DNA of 64,000 nt, taken from NCBI GenBank assembly GCA_905250025.1, contig CAJNOJ010000099.1, positions 288,470-352,469 on the forward strand. Reading direction: 5' to 3'. This DNA comes from Adineta ricciae. Taxonomy: Eukaryota > Rotifera > Eurotatoria > Adinetida > Adinetidae. Below are positions 55,701 through 64,000 of this stretch, one piece after another (position 1 is the first letter of the stretch; each line of letters starts with the position of its first letter). Under the pieces are notes generated by a model that saw only the letters and a program-made list of their open reading frames with translations, had not been told where the DNA came from and made no database searches. Position numbers and translations under genes: made by a program.

Positions 55701-57499
55701 GAACATTGTTTCGATGGCGTTAGATCACAACCGATTTCGTCTTCGCCATTGGGACAATTCTTGATGAAGTTACACCGTGTATAAATATTATTACATTGCC
55801 ATTGGTCACATTCGGTTTCGTCTGTTTCATTCCGACCATCGATCGTGATGGGCAATAGTTCGGTATATCCATCGCATATTGTTTGAAACGATACATTATT
55901 TTCTATAAACTGCTTTTCTAGTTTCAGTTTATTGTCTTCTGACATACTCCAATTTATCAACAAGCTGAATAGAGTGCTACCATTCGCTCGCGATTCTTTT
56001 TCATCATCACCGTATGGGCAATCCTTAATGTAGTTGTTCACACGATAAATAGAAATGCATTTATTTGAATTCATGCATTGATACATACTCGAACGATCAC
56101 AAATATTCGAAGTGTAGTTTACTGGTAAATTATACGACCAAAATAATAGCTGTAAGTCAATAAAAAAGAATCGATTTGTTGAAATTGGCGAGGTAGAGAT
56201 AATTGGTTGTTGAAGATTTCTATAGCACGTTAAGTTTTTAAATGGAATCTTTTCACCATCAATAAAGAAATTATTATAGTATGAATCGTTGTAGCATACA
56301 TAAGGCAATCGAAACTTTGACTGTGCGAGGATTTCTGCATCACGTTTTGCATAGGCGAAATAAATTCGATGATCAATAATTGGAATAGCTGGCATGAATA
56401 ACATTTCTGGACAGAAATCTTGAATAATTTCAGTACATTTATCAAGTGTGCAAAAATGGTTGCAAATGAGTTGATTGTATTCGTACGATGCACTGATAAT
56501 GCATCTGAAAGCAAACCAACATTGGTCTTCTACATCGGGATGTTTAAGAGAAAAATGTGCTTGTAATAGTAACGCTTCTCGTTTTGATACGCAAGAACTA
56601 GTGAATAGTTTGGGCGAACATGCTGTATCTTCGCATCGAAATCCATGCTCGAGAGAACTACATGCACTATATGGTAACACGAAGGTCGGCAATTCATCAG
56701 TGCCATCGATACAATCTGCAGATTCAAGTTTTTCTCTGGCGAATGATTGTGGAATACACTGACCATTGAGACAACGATATTCGTCGTCTTTGCACACATT
56801 GATTTCCAATTGCCAGCAATGCTGTTCGTCTAGGCCATTATCAAGACAGTCAACATGTCCGTCACAAATTTCAGTCCAGTCTAAGCATGCTGGTGCAGGA
56901 CCACGATAACATTGTAAATACATGTAGCAAGTTAAGTCAGTTGGGTTATAATCTTGACTGCTGTAGAAGTTATCGATCATTTCGTGTAAGAACTCGAACC
57001 GAGAATCGTAAGACTCGAGTTCATATTGACATAACGGACCAAATCTTGGGATCGTACAGTTATGAAAAAGTTCATTCGACATACTGTTGGCGTTTTCGTT
57101 TAAATAGAACTGGTAACGTTCAATAATATCGATTGGTGCTGACCATAAATATAGCTGTTGGCTAGTTATATTCTTTTTCGAAAGTTCATAAAATGTAAAT
57201 GTTAGCAACGAGTTACTGGTTTCGATAGAAAATTCCGGTAAGGATTCTTCCATACAGAAAAAGACTATTTGTTGATCAATACTTGAATGTTCGACAAAAA
57301 CAACTGTATGCAAACAATTCCGTTGTATTGCAAGTCCATGATCAACATCGTTTTTTGAATCTGTATAATACAAATTGATTTGTGGAACTCCAGTAATCGA
57401 TTGTAATAGAATGAGATAGGCGAGATACCACATTAAAGAGTTCCTGACAATGATATGAGATGGAGAGAAATGGCTTTTTTCTTGTATGTGCAAAATCAA
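52754..57499 (-). CDS. LDLa/EGF-containing rhodopsin-like receptor (1581 aa, single exon)
   Basis: A 4.7-kb frame without introns. The signal peptide may start at the second Met region (MWYLAYLILLQSITGVPQ), so the mature start is likely there (codon at 57433) and not at 57499. The ectodomain has six or more LDL-receptor class A modules, e.g. CLDWTEICDGHVDCLDNGLD, YRCLNGQCIPQSF, QCNNIYTRCNFIKNCPNGED, CLPVHFLCNRNIDCYDKEDE, with calcium-cage Asp/Glu pairs. EGF-like modules follow (CGGHGICYE, CRCNRGWSGQFC, CICRRGFSGERC, CENGGHCFQD). From about residue 1255 a seven-helix region begins (VTVSMIFTMILLIGGIINGT), with CVAVERVVIARKG for the DRY region and CIVTYSSNL in loop 2. The order recalls the GRL101/LGR-like LDLa receptors. 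It probably binds a protein or lipoprotein ligand and signals through G proteins; the ligand is unknown. Confidence 0.9.
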   Translation of the reverse strand: MILHIQEKSHFSPSHIIVRNSLMWYLAYLILLQSITGVPQINLYYTDSKNDVDHGLAIQRNCLHTVVFVEHSSIDQQIVFFCMEESLPEFSIETSNSLLTFTFYELSKKNITSQQLYLWSAPIDIIERYQFYLNENANSMSNELFHNCTIPRFGPLCQYELESYDSRFEFLHEMIDNFYSSQDYNPTDLTCYMYLQCYRGPAPACLDWTEICDGHVDCLDNGLDEQHCWQLEINVCKDDEYRCLNGQCIPQSFAREKLESADCIDGTDELPTFVLPYSACSSLEHGFRCEDTACSPKLFTSSCVSKREALLLQAHFSLKHPDVEDQCWFAFRCIISASYEYNQLICNHFCTLDKCTEIIQDFCPEMLFMPAIPIIDHRIYFAYAKRDAEILAQSKFRLPYVCYNDSYYNNFFIDGEKIPFKNLTCYRNLQQPIISTSPISTNRFFFIDLQLLFWSYNLPVNYTSNICDRSSMYQCMNSNKCISIYRVNNYIKDCPYGDDEKESRANGSTLFSLLINWSMSEDNKLKLEKQFIENNVSFQTICDGYTELLPITIDGRNETDETECDQWQCNNIYTRCNFIKNCPNGEDEIGCDLTPSKQCSSVEQVCVSAEKNELTCLSVDKINNGVIDCLGGTDESSQCAIKSPLEYETRFQCLNDANISSCLPVHFLCNRNIDCYDKEDERFCTSKEIVDKMSYYCKPTDIHLYSDVEKFFCNTVKKKTKKQIVYFALQTSRKPINNQINGNKNLGVLPLINHQDENYCHHGLSARVWLNEKKNVLAKACLCPPNFYGNRCQYQNQRISVVVRFHALSDSWETPFVIVISLIDDSYERRVHSYEKITYLSMRDCTTKYEFYLTYATRPKNSTKQYFIQFDIYEKLSFIYRGSIIHPINYLFLPVHRAAYIIDIPRSQNNIKTCSDQRCGGHGICYESVNHHESGQVLCRCNRGWSGQFCVIPHQCTCSADSICVGVSADNRSICVCPVHKFGPRCLIPSVCLSSIDPVCKNEGRCIPIDEYNLSTQRFTCICRRGFSGERCEIEDNKVILSFESDIVLSELMFIHFITVAQDAPPIRATILQTFPVKQKSITIQWPRPFHLVFIEPSNQNFYLAVMQKHCNQSAVITTTIQSSDRCQHISEILNQTLSDFHLLRRIKYYHVPCQNLRLNLSCFYGEEHLCLCYNHGKQRLANCFNFDHQKKFDCHGQSVCENGGHCFQDTPNCPQRSICACPPCFYGRLCQFSTSGFGLSLDSILSYHIQPNHSLIHQSKIVTVSMIFTMILLIGGIINGTLSILTFKHKNLREMGCGLYLFGSAITALCTMIMFGFKFWILILAQALYITNHRFLLFQCYTSDFLLRVCLSMDQWLNACVAVERVVIARKGMTFDKRKSQQAAKMIIAMILVTITCTSIHDPLNRRLIVEENDQNFEKRTWCIVTYSSNLRIFNSVVYTFHFFGSFVVNLICAVALISKKTRRQSNLHRRRVFRQLLQQHVREHQHLFTAPLLLVVLALPRLIIGFISKCMKSANDSWLFLIGYFISFIPPMLTFVIFIVPSKFYKRHFRSSVAPRLTSEPRIRLNFPTLQGKDLGLDG

Positions 57500-58238
57500 A
57501 AATATGAAACAACCGTTCTATATCATAAAAATATTGTTTGTTCCCTTTACAGTGATAGTGCGAAGTGTTAGTTAATGAAGACTTTCATACAGCTCTGCAA
57601 CTTATCAAACACGCATGTATGACGCAGTTCCGCTGCAGTACACCAAACTTTTCACGTATGTCATGTCGTTGTTATCTAATGCACATAGTGAACAAAATAA
57701 AAGAATGGTTGTCCTTGAAGTATCATTAAAAGCATGACTATGACAAAGAAGCATTAACGATCTGGTATTGTATTGTGTAAAAACTATGCTGAAAAAGATC
57801 ATGGTTAGAATGGATTTAATTTAGAAATAAATTATTATCACACGTGCTTCGTTCATCGAAGAGTGTTTCAACACGATGTCAACAAGGAGAGAAAAAACAT
57901 TTTCTCTTTGTTGAAAAATAATAATTATTAAAGATTTTCGTTGTTCTCGTCGAATTGTCACAGATTCGAAAAAGTACAAGGCGTGGTTTACTGTATGATC
58001 TATCGGCCTCCTAAATAGTTCACGTTTGCCTCTAGCAAAACTTCATTAACATATGAATAAATAAATAGCTTTTCTTCCGATTTATTTTGTGTGATTATGC
58101 AAACGTGAAGTCTTTGGATCGATTGATGCATACACAAAATATATTCACGATCGGCGATGGATTTATATAAGATTTTGTATTTAATCATTGTAAAATACAT
58201 AGAACGTTGAATTCGTCGAGAAAGTAATATATTTACAA
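57500..58238. other. Intergenic between divergent genes
   Basis: Upstream of the receptor (minus) and the defensin-like gene (plus). Two minus ORFs (65 and 81 codons) have no recognisable features. Confidence 0.4.
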
Positions 58239-58560
58239 ATGGCAAATCGAACTACCATATCTTTTGCTTTCATCGTAGTAGTGTTGGTCTTGGCCACACA
58301 GATAGGCAAGGAAAATTTGATTGAATGGCATATAAAATTCTTACCTTCTATTGTTTGTTTTAGAACAAGGTGAAGGTTTTCTAGTACCAGACTTCATAGG
58401 TCAGTACTTTCACTTATGTGGATGTCCTGACACAGCTAAATGTGAAAACAATTGTGCGACACGATTTAATGGAACCGCTGGACGATGCTCTGGATTTCTT
58501 CACGCTCGATGTGAATGTCAAATTAAAAAAGAATGGGTATCGAAAGAACGTCAATGTTAA
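58239..58560 (+). CDS. Secreted defensin-like (CS-alpha-beta) peptide, two exons with GC-AG intron (87 aa)
   Basis: Exon 1 is 58239-58305 and exon 2 58364-58560. The 58-bp intron begins GCAAGG and ends TTTTAG, a GC-AG intron, and splits a codon after its first base. Residues 1-22 form a signal peptide (TTISFAFIVVVLVLATQI). The mature part has C-x3-C (CENNC), G-x-C (GRC) and C-x-C (CEC), the disulfide pattern of CS-alpha-beta defensins, plus an extra CGC pair before the motif and a C-terminal Cys. Invertebrate defensins of this type usually disrupt bacterial or fungal membranes or bind ion channels; an antimicrobial role is the likeliest but is not proven. The unspliced plus-strand ORF from 58351 lacks a signal peptide and is not the real start. 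AATAAA follows near 58602. Confidence 0.78.
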
Positions 58561-58717
58561 CATTCATTCTTTATCGTTTTTCGCATCGTAAGAGATGTAT
58601 TAATAAACCAATACATTGATCCCTATAAATAACAAGAGTATGCGTGACAAAGATTGCTATTTCATCTAGTTCACATAATATGCACAGAAAATCAACATGT
58701 TTTTTGTGTTCACTCTA

Positions 58718-60082
58718 TCACAAGTTAATAGCTCCTGTAGCAGCATACGCTTTTCTCCATGCTAATACAGTGACATAATCACGCACGGTCACTTCTCCTA
58801 CTAAACTTCTATTTTTAAAATGTATCTGGTAGAATTCGTCGAAGACTTGTTTGAAAATCTTTTCCACCGAATAATAATTTGTAATCAGCTGAATTCGTTT
58901 AGTTTTAGAACGCTGAAGAAAATTATAAAGATCATCTTGATGCTGAAACTTTGAAAAATACGATGGATTATGCAAACAATGAATATGCCAAGCTAACCAT
59001 AGAGAGAGTTGCGAGTCGGCTGGATGATCTAATACAGGTGCTTCATGTTGATGAGTAAGAGTCGACGAATAAATATGATTGATTGCTATTTCAGCAGCAT
59101 AAAGTGACGTTACTCCACGCCACCATTTAGGCCACTCACCTATTGCGGGTAGATCTTCGATACCTGGAACGTGACGGCCAAATTCATTGTCCAGAAGATA
59201 TCTTCCGATCTGCGTGGTTAAGTTAGCAATCTTAATTGAATCTTTTGGAGTAACTAGCCATGTCGAACAAAGATTATGTACTCCTACATGCTTGTAACCT
59301 AGTTTCTGCGCGATCATGCGTAAACGTTGATTAGTGAATTCAGTTCCATGACCCAGAGCTCCAAATTGCATTCGCGATAATTGATATGGATGTTTTCCAA
59401 GAAAGCCAAGGAATAATCCCGGACTGAGAAGAGCATCCTGATCAACTCGTAATACCCATTGATACTTGGTGACTGCTTCTCGATAATTTGGAGTTAGCAT
59501 GAAAGCGATTGACGTCATATAGAGATAATCTTTCCAGTCAGAAACAATGTGATGATCCAATTTATGATAGTAGCAACTATAAATTTGGCTCAAGTGATAT
59601 GGATGAGAATGTGGTATGCAAGATGCAGGTAATTGATAACAGCTAGGAAATTCACAGAAGACTATTAAATCAACGACGATTTGTTCTGATAATGGAGAGA
59701 ATGTTTGAATGAAACGCCATGATTCGTAGAGTAGGTGAAATTCAGCGATGTGAGATGCTTTTTTTGAGAGGGATAGGACGACAGCGACATGAATAGTTTT
59801 AGTAGTTGACATGAACGGACGAATGGTTTTTGCCGATAGAGCAGCAGAAGAAGATATGTGTGAAGAACTAGCCAATTTGGATGCAAATGATTTTCTAGCA
59901 TGAGTAGTTTTTCTTATTGTCGACGAGATTTTTGCGTTAATGATAGGTCGACTATAGTAATAGGAATAAACAAATTGCCAAGTAATTAAAACAAGTAAAC
60001 TGAGAAGCAGCAATTTTAATATGATCGACGAAATATTTCTTCTGAGACTGAGTCCGACAGACATCGATCGATTGGACTGCAC
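58718..60082 (-). CDS. Type II membrane glycosyltransferase-like protein (454 aa)
   Basis: A short basic N-terminus precedes one signal anchor (IILKLLLLSLLVLITWQFVY), then a Ser/Thr/Lys-rich stem (KISSTIRKTTHARKSFASKL) and a luminal domain, the topology of Golgi glycosyltransferases. Within it, KYQWVLRVDQDALLSPGLFL includes a DxD-like VDQD motif that could coordinate a sugar-nucleotide metal, with FGALGHGTEFTNQRL and DNEFGRHVPGIEDLPAIGEW as further conserved-looking blocks. I think it belongs to a little-studied family found in protists and rotifers (possibly DUF7164), but I am not sure. Single exon, no lesion. Donor and acceptor sugars are unknown. Confidence 0.75.
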   Translation of the reverse strand: MQSNRSMSVGLSLRRNISSIILKLLLLSLLVLITWQFVYSYYYSRPIINAKISSTIRKTTHARKSFASKLASSSHISSSAALSAKTIRPFMSTTKTIHVAVVLSLSKKASHIAEFHLLYESWRFIQTFSPLSEQIVVDLIVFCEFPSCYQLPASCIPHSHPYHLSQIYSCYYHKLDHHIVSDWKDYLYMTSIAFMLTPNYREAVTKYQWVLRVDQDALLSPGLFLGFLGKHPYQLSRMQFGALGHGTEFTNQRLRMIAQKLGYKHVGVHNLCSTWLVTPKDSIKIANLTTQIGRYLLDNEFGRHVPGIEDLPAIGEWPKWWRGVTSLYAAEIAINHIYSSTLTHQHEAPVLDHPADSQLSLWLAWHIHCLHNPSYFSKFQHQDDLYNFLQRSKTKRIQLITNYYSVEKIFKQVFDEFYQIHFKNRSLVGEVTVRDYVTVLAWRKAYAATGAINL

Positions 60083-60470
60083 AAGAAAGGATATACTACA
60101 ATGAATGTTTATTGATAATATGGCTCGTAGTCGGACTCGTCATTGTTCCAATAGCTTTTTAACGACAGAAACATAATAAAAAAATTGCATGTGACAAGTT
60201 CAATTCATCGTCTGTGCACGCACAACTGAAAAAGAAGTCTGTCGTGTATCGTTGGTTACTTGTTGCGTTCTGTAAAAAAAACGTGCTTTTGTCAACAGCG
60301 CCTTTTTTTTCTTTTATTTGTATTTCAATTTTGATAAAAATACACAGAGAATAATAGTACGATTTTGTTTACATATCCAGTAGTACAAAGTATGGAAAAA
60401 GTGAATATATTTACTTTATTTACAACTGAAAATGCTCATTTACTAACAGTGAGCAAAATTTATATTGGTT
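60083..60470. other. Intergenic
   Basis: No ORF of note; several poly-A/T runs. Confidence 0.35.
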
Positions 60471-61018
60471 CAACAATACAAATAAAAGATCGAGTTCATA
60501 TATGAGATTCATTGATTCGATAATAGTTTGCGTCCATGGTAAATAAGCTGAAACGCATGTATAAACATCAGGTATACCAGCATCACCATATGTCTCGCAC
60601 TTATCACCTCAGAAACTTGTTATGCCTGATAAAACATAATGCCATTCATATTCATATAAGAGAAGCCCATCATGCTATACCGTTCCACAGCGTATTAGAA
60701 TCGTATTCAGGATGAATATGAACACTTTCGATAAAGCGTAATTGTATAGAATTCTCTTCTCAGCAGATATAGTCGAGTGCTGATGATAAGTTACGTAAAT
60801 GTCCGAAAAAAATACGATGTGTTTCATCTGTGCTGAGCGATGTGGCAGTGCACCATGATGTGTTGTCAAAGTCCCATGTTTTTGTTATGATTCACGACAA
60901 AGAAGCACCTATTTGAAAGAAAGAATAAATCATGTTCTGAGTTTTTACTAATATCAAAATTAGAGCACTTACGCATGGCCACGAGTTAGAAGTAATGTCC
61001 ATTCCTCTTATAAAGTCC
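60470..61018 (-). pseudogene. Trypsin-like serine protease pseudogene with internal deletion
   Basis: Minus-strand pieces correspond, in order, to a chymotrypsin-fold protease: FIRGMDITSNSWPC (61018-60973, the mature N-terminus, then a GTAAG donor), HGTLTTHHGALPHRSAQ in place of the GTLI--HWVLTAAHC block, THRIFFGHLRNLSSALDYIC, SVHIHPEYDSNTLWNGIA (the IIIHP-Y---TL-NDIA block), then directly the end part YVLSGITSF and GIPDVYTCVSAYLPW (the G-P-VYTRVSAYLPWI block). The stretch between the catalytic Asp region and the GDSGGP active-site serine is absent, so both are lost; the His block is degraded; several in-frame stops occur (including TGA after DYIC, after GIA and after ITSF). The intron at 60972-60910 is still recognisable. 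Confidence 0.75.
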
Positions 61019-61732
61019 TTTTATTCTGTTTGATTTTGGTGAAGTTTATAATTTGCTGCAAGTAGCGCCATTAAAGTATATTGGTGCAAATGATGAGGTT
61101 CGAATCATCGTCGTAAAGGGGATGAATGAACCTGTTGAACAACAGTATTGAGTTAGAAAATCAACACCTTCGACCATAGTTGTGTAGAACCAAAAGATAT
61201 TGATTGTGGAATTAACTCTTTTTCGTTACCATTTAACTGACCAGTTACCAGTTCGATAATTAACTGATTGAGCATGAATACCAAATGATAAAGAACACAC
61301 TGCTGACGGATATTGCCTAAGGTCCTTGTATACTATTTTATTTCAGATATGCTATATAGACGTGTATATACGTATGTCTTTGTCAGAACGTGCAAAAGCC
61401 AGACACTAATTATAGCTTAACTCATAAACAAGGCGGAAAATGCAGAATCAAGATTGCACACATGAAGATTACTACAGATGATAGAGAAACAGATTCAATG
61501 GGTAGTGACACATAGTATAATGCCATAATTGTAAGTGTTATGTACTATTTTGTTTCATGAATTTCATATGACAAATAACAGTCAAAGCAGCAATGTTAAT
61601 CAGTACTTCATGTTTTGATTGATATCATTTATATCTTATTCAATATCGATTCTCTCAAATAAATACGAAATTCATCTATCCATCCTCCATATTTACCTTC
61701 AACAACTGTCCAATAAAAGCATGACCCACAAT
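61019..61732. other. Intergenic
   Basis: About 700 bp with no recognised gene; could contain the signal-peptide exon of the decayed protease. Confidence 0.35.
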
Positions 61733-61988
61733 ACCATGAGTCGATGCATCTTAAACATCCGAGATTTGTATCTCAAACTTCCTTTCAAATGGTAACAATA
61801 TGTTGCTCTCTATTAACAAAGGAAGCGAACATAGGAATTTCAACGATCAACTCAAAATATGAATAGAATTACATGTGAGTAGTTCACGAAAAAATTCATT
61901 GTAATATTGAAGAAAAAGCAATTCAGTGAAGAAAGTAATCGATGTTTCTATTCCTCTCCCTTCTTTTATTCACTCAGCCGACTGGCGA
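61733..61988 (-). repeat. 255-bp dispersed repeat, copy 2 (inverted relative to 50747-51002)
   Basis: The reverse complement of 50747-51002 with only about three differences noticed. It ends exactly beside the ambiguous base N at 61989, after which gag-coding sequence begins abruptly with no leader or primer-binding site. This suggests either an LTR-like element inserted into gag or a mis-joined assembly. Confidence 0.7.
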
Positions 61989-61989
61989 N

Positions 61990-63128
61990 AAGAAAAAAAA
62001 GTACCGATTGAAAAAGTCGCTCAAGTTACTTCGGACACTTTGACTCAACATGCAAAAGAAATCCACGATCTCCAAGAATCTATAAAAAGTCTTCAATCTC
62101 AATTACCAGAGGACATTCAAACCTGCCAGGATGTTTTCACCAAAGGATTATTATCGACTGAAACTAAACTAAAAGCTGATATCCATGAACTGAGAGAAAT
62201 GGTCGCAGATATTCAACAACATTTTACCTCACCGAATCCTGAATCATTACCTACTACAAAGGTCAATCATCATACCCCTACGGTACCCACACGTCAATCG
62301 ACTGATCTGAATACACCTTCTACCCATTACATCTCACCTGCAACTCTGGGTACACAAACTATTGTTGTCCCGCCTATCTCTTCCTTTCCAACATTTTCGG
62401 GAAAATCAACGGATAGACCGAGGCAATTCTTATTACGTGTCACAGAATATACACGAACTATTCATAAATGGTCTATTAACACGTTATTGCAGGGAATTTC
62501 TCAGTTTCTAAAGGATGCAGCTCTCGAATGGTATTGTCAACTCTACAATACAAACAGCTTACCCGAAACGTGGGACGAGTTTGTCACACAGTTTCTGGCA
62601 CAATTTCATTCACCACTTCGCATCGCACAACAGGAACACGAATGGGACGAATGTAAACAACAAGAAAATGAAACAATTAATGAATTTGTTGTTCGCCTCC
62701 GTTCACTTTGGCTTGAACAGAAACCTGACGAAACTGAAATTGATTTTATCAAACATCTATTCTGCAAAATGAGACCTGATATGCTAACACTCATGAACGC
62801 TAATCGTTCACAAACTCTATCCAACATTATCACGGAAGCTCAACAAGTGGAAGAAATATTATACCTACGAAATAAAGAAGCTAGACGACGCGCAAATCCA
62901 CGACCAAGACCAACCACCAATACACCATTATTAGCATTAAATACAACCAACCAATATTCCGCGAGAAATACACCCAATACCTCACCTTCTTCTTACACAC
63001 CAACTTGCTGGCGCTGTTATGAATCCGGTCACTACGCTACAACCTGTCCTCTTAATGAAACTCGTCGTACTTATGATCCAAATGAGTACACCCAACAACC
63101 ATTATCTCAACGCCCAAAAAACAACTAA
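61990..63128 (+). CDS. gag: Ty3/gypsy-type gag (5' end uncertain)
   Basis: An open frame of about 380 codons from the N at 61989 to TAA at 63126-63128; it can be read back to 61926, but that part lies inside the dispersed repeat. Order: coiled-coil start (EIHDLQESIKSLQSQL, then IHELREMVADIQQH), a Thr/Pro-rich linker, the retrotransposon gag domain (PPISSFPTFSGKSTDRPRQF, AALEWYCQLYN, WDEFVTQFLAQFHSP, INEFVVRLRSLWLEQ, MRPDMLTLMNAN), and one CCHC zinc knuckle CWRCYESGHYATTC near the C-terminus. It would form the virus-like particle that packages element RNA. No Met is present before MVADIQ in the trustworthy part, so the true start is lost at the join. Confidence 0.88.
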
Positions 63129-64000
63129 GGAGTTTTCGTACAGCGGGATTACAAAACTCCTATAATTCTACCCCGCAAACTCATCAAGTATCACACCTCA
63201 ATACCATAGATTCTTTTCCTAGTCCACCATTAACAATCAAGGGACGAATTGGTGCATTACCAATCACTTTCTTGATTGATACTGGCTCAACTCTCACTCT
63301 TATTAACTCTCAAGTATTTAATCAACTCAACCCGCGACTTACTCAAATAAGGAACAAACCCCCGGCATCATTATCTTTACACCTAGCTGATTACTCACCA
63401 CTTATGGTAAAATGCGTCGTAAACTTACCTTTTACTTTCAATAACACCACCCGCTGGCACATTACATATGTCGTACCCGATCTATGGCGACCATGTATCA
63501 TCGGGAACAACTTTATTCATACACACAAACTTATCATCGATGGTGCAAGTCAATGTGTCTATTATGCGTCTCAACAAAACAGATCCCCATACTCTTCACT
63601 AAACCAAACAAACTCTTCAATTACCCAACAAGACTCTTCACATGAAAACCTAGTTCACAATTTACACAATATTCATGATATCTCACATTCAAATGAACGA
63701 AAAGCATTGGAACACCCTGACTTGTCAAACTCCATATTGAACGAAAAACAACAACAACAATTATCAAATGTTATTCAGTCATTTCCACAATTATTCACTA
63801 GAACACCAGGACGTACCAATATAATAAAACACCATATTGAATTACAACCAAGTAGCAAACCATGTAACTCTCCACCCTATCGTTACGCTCCAGCACGTCG
63901 CAAAGTCATCGAAGAAGAACTCAATGCAATGTTGAAAGAAGGCGTTATTATTCCATCTAAAAGTCCATGGGCAGCTCCGGTAGTACTAGCCCCTAAAAAA
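63086..64000 (+). CDS. pol: Ty3/gypsy-type pol, protease and start of reverse transcriptase (partial)
   Basis: The frame lies at -1 relative to gag; its last upstream stop is at 63083-63085, and it stays open to the window end. The aspartic protease is complete: ALPITFLIDTGSTLTLINS has the catalytic D-T/S-G, and WRPCIIGNNFI is the flap-end/second hydrophobic-Gly motif. After a linker (residues SSKPCNSPPYRYAPARRKV and on) the reverse transcriptase begins with VIEEELNAMLKEGVIIPSKS and PWAAPVVLAPKK, the opening of the gypsy RT domain; the YxDD box and integrase lie to the right of the window. No lesion is seen in this part, so the element could be recent or active. Confidence 0.9.
63116..63122 (+). 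promoter_or_regulatory. -1 ribosomal frameshift slippery heptamer (A AAA AAC)
   Basis: In the gag frame the codons are CCA AAA AAC AAC TAA, so the heptamer A AAA AAC sits six bases before the gag stop codon's first base less one codon. Slippage by -1 puts the ribosome exactly in the pol frame (next codon CAA at 63122). The overlap between the last pol-frame stop (63083-63085) and the gag stop is only 43 bases and contains this heptamer. No stem-loop was evaluated. Confidence 0.8.

Noticed and set aside
58351..58560. Defensin-like ORF read from the upstream in-frame TTG-type start
   Set aside because: It lacks a signal peptide and begins within the intron; splicing from the exon at 58239 gives a coherent secreted precursor.
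61926..61988. First 21 codons of the longest gag ORF
   Set aside because: They lie within the dispersed repeat found also at 50747-51002, so they are not ancestral gag sequence.

Overview
The window looks like AT-rich nuclear DNA of a bdelloid rotifer (Rotaria/Adineta type). The grounds are: very short GT-AG introns (mostly about 45-70 bp); several paralogous F-box/leucine-rich proteins of the rotifer kind; a rhodopsin-like receptor with LDLa and EGF modules; many single-exon genes of bacterial, phage or fungal character beside ordinary animal genes; and several mobile elements. The organism call is inference from gene content.

Layout. 1-5.4 kb: two F-box/LRR paralogues on the minus strand around a 2.7 kb gene-poor stretch. 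5.7-7.5 kb: a DUR3-like urea/sodium symporter pseudogene with two frameshifts and a nonsense codon. 8.1-9.8 kb: a two-exon protein with an ADP-ribosyltransferase-like C-terminal domain. 10.6-11.8 kb: a rhodopsin-class receptor. 12.0-12.7 kb: a DUF4246 pseudogene, then an unknown basic protein. 14.6-16.7 kb: a dynamin/Mx-like GTPase. 17.5-19.2 kb: an F-box paralogue with no ATG and a shortened C terminus, next to a three-exon zinc-knuckle gene. 20-21.5 kb: a fungal-type amino-acid permease. 23.2-24.9 kb: a truncated mitochondrial poly(A) polymerase fragment facing a ribose-phosphate pyrophosphokinase pseudogene. 26.4-29.2 kb: a basic repeat protein, a single-pass membrane protein and a secreted PAN-like protein. 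29.7-30.5 kb: a non-autonomous DNA transposon. 31-36.9 kb: a serine-rich gene with an in-frame stop, a GST-like protein, a five-repeat unknown protein and another unknown. 37.4-41.7 kb: a palindromic MITE, a decayed non-LTR reverse transcriptase, and an SLC6 transporter gene with one frameshift. 42-50.5 kb: a UPF0462 protein, a LicD-like transferase, a bacterial-like small membrane protein, a PAN + LamG-like secreted protein, a bacterial-type methyltransferase, and a membrane-anchored phage tail-collar protein. 51.2-60 kb: a BTB-like gene split by TGA, a 1581-residue LDLa/EGF/7TM receptor, a defensin-like peptide and a type II glycosyltransferase-like protein. 60.4-61 kb: a trypsin pseudogene. 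62-64 kb: the gag and start of pol of a Ty3/gypsy-type retrotransposon.

The genes do not form a pathway. Shared features are gene decay (at least five clear pseudogenes, several with TGA where an arginine or tryptophan is expected), retained or decaying genes of probable foreign origin, and transposable elements beside damaged genes. The most informative items are the intron-bearing tail-collar protein, the gag-pol slippery heptamer, the two structurally complete MITEs, the defensin-like gene with a GC-AG intron, and two multi-exon small genes that simple ORF scanning misses.
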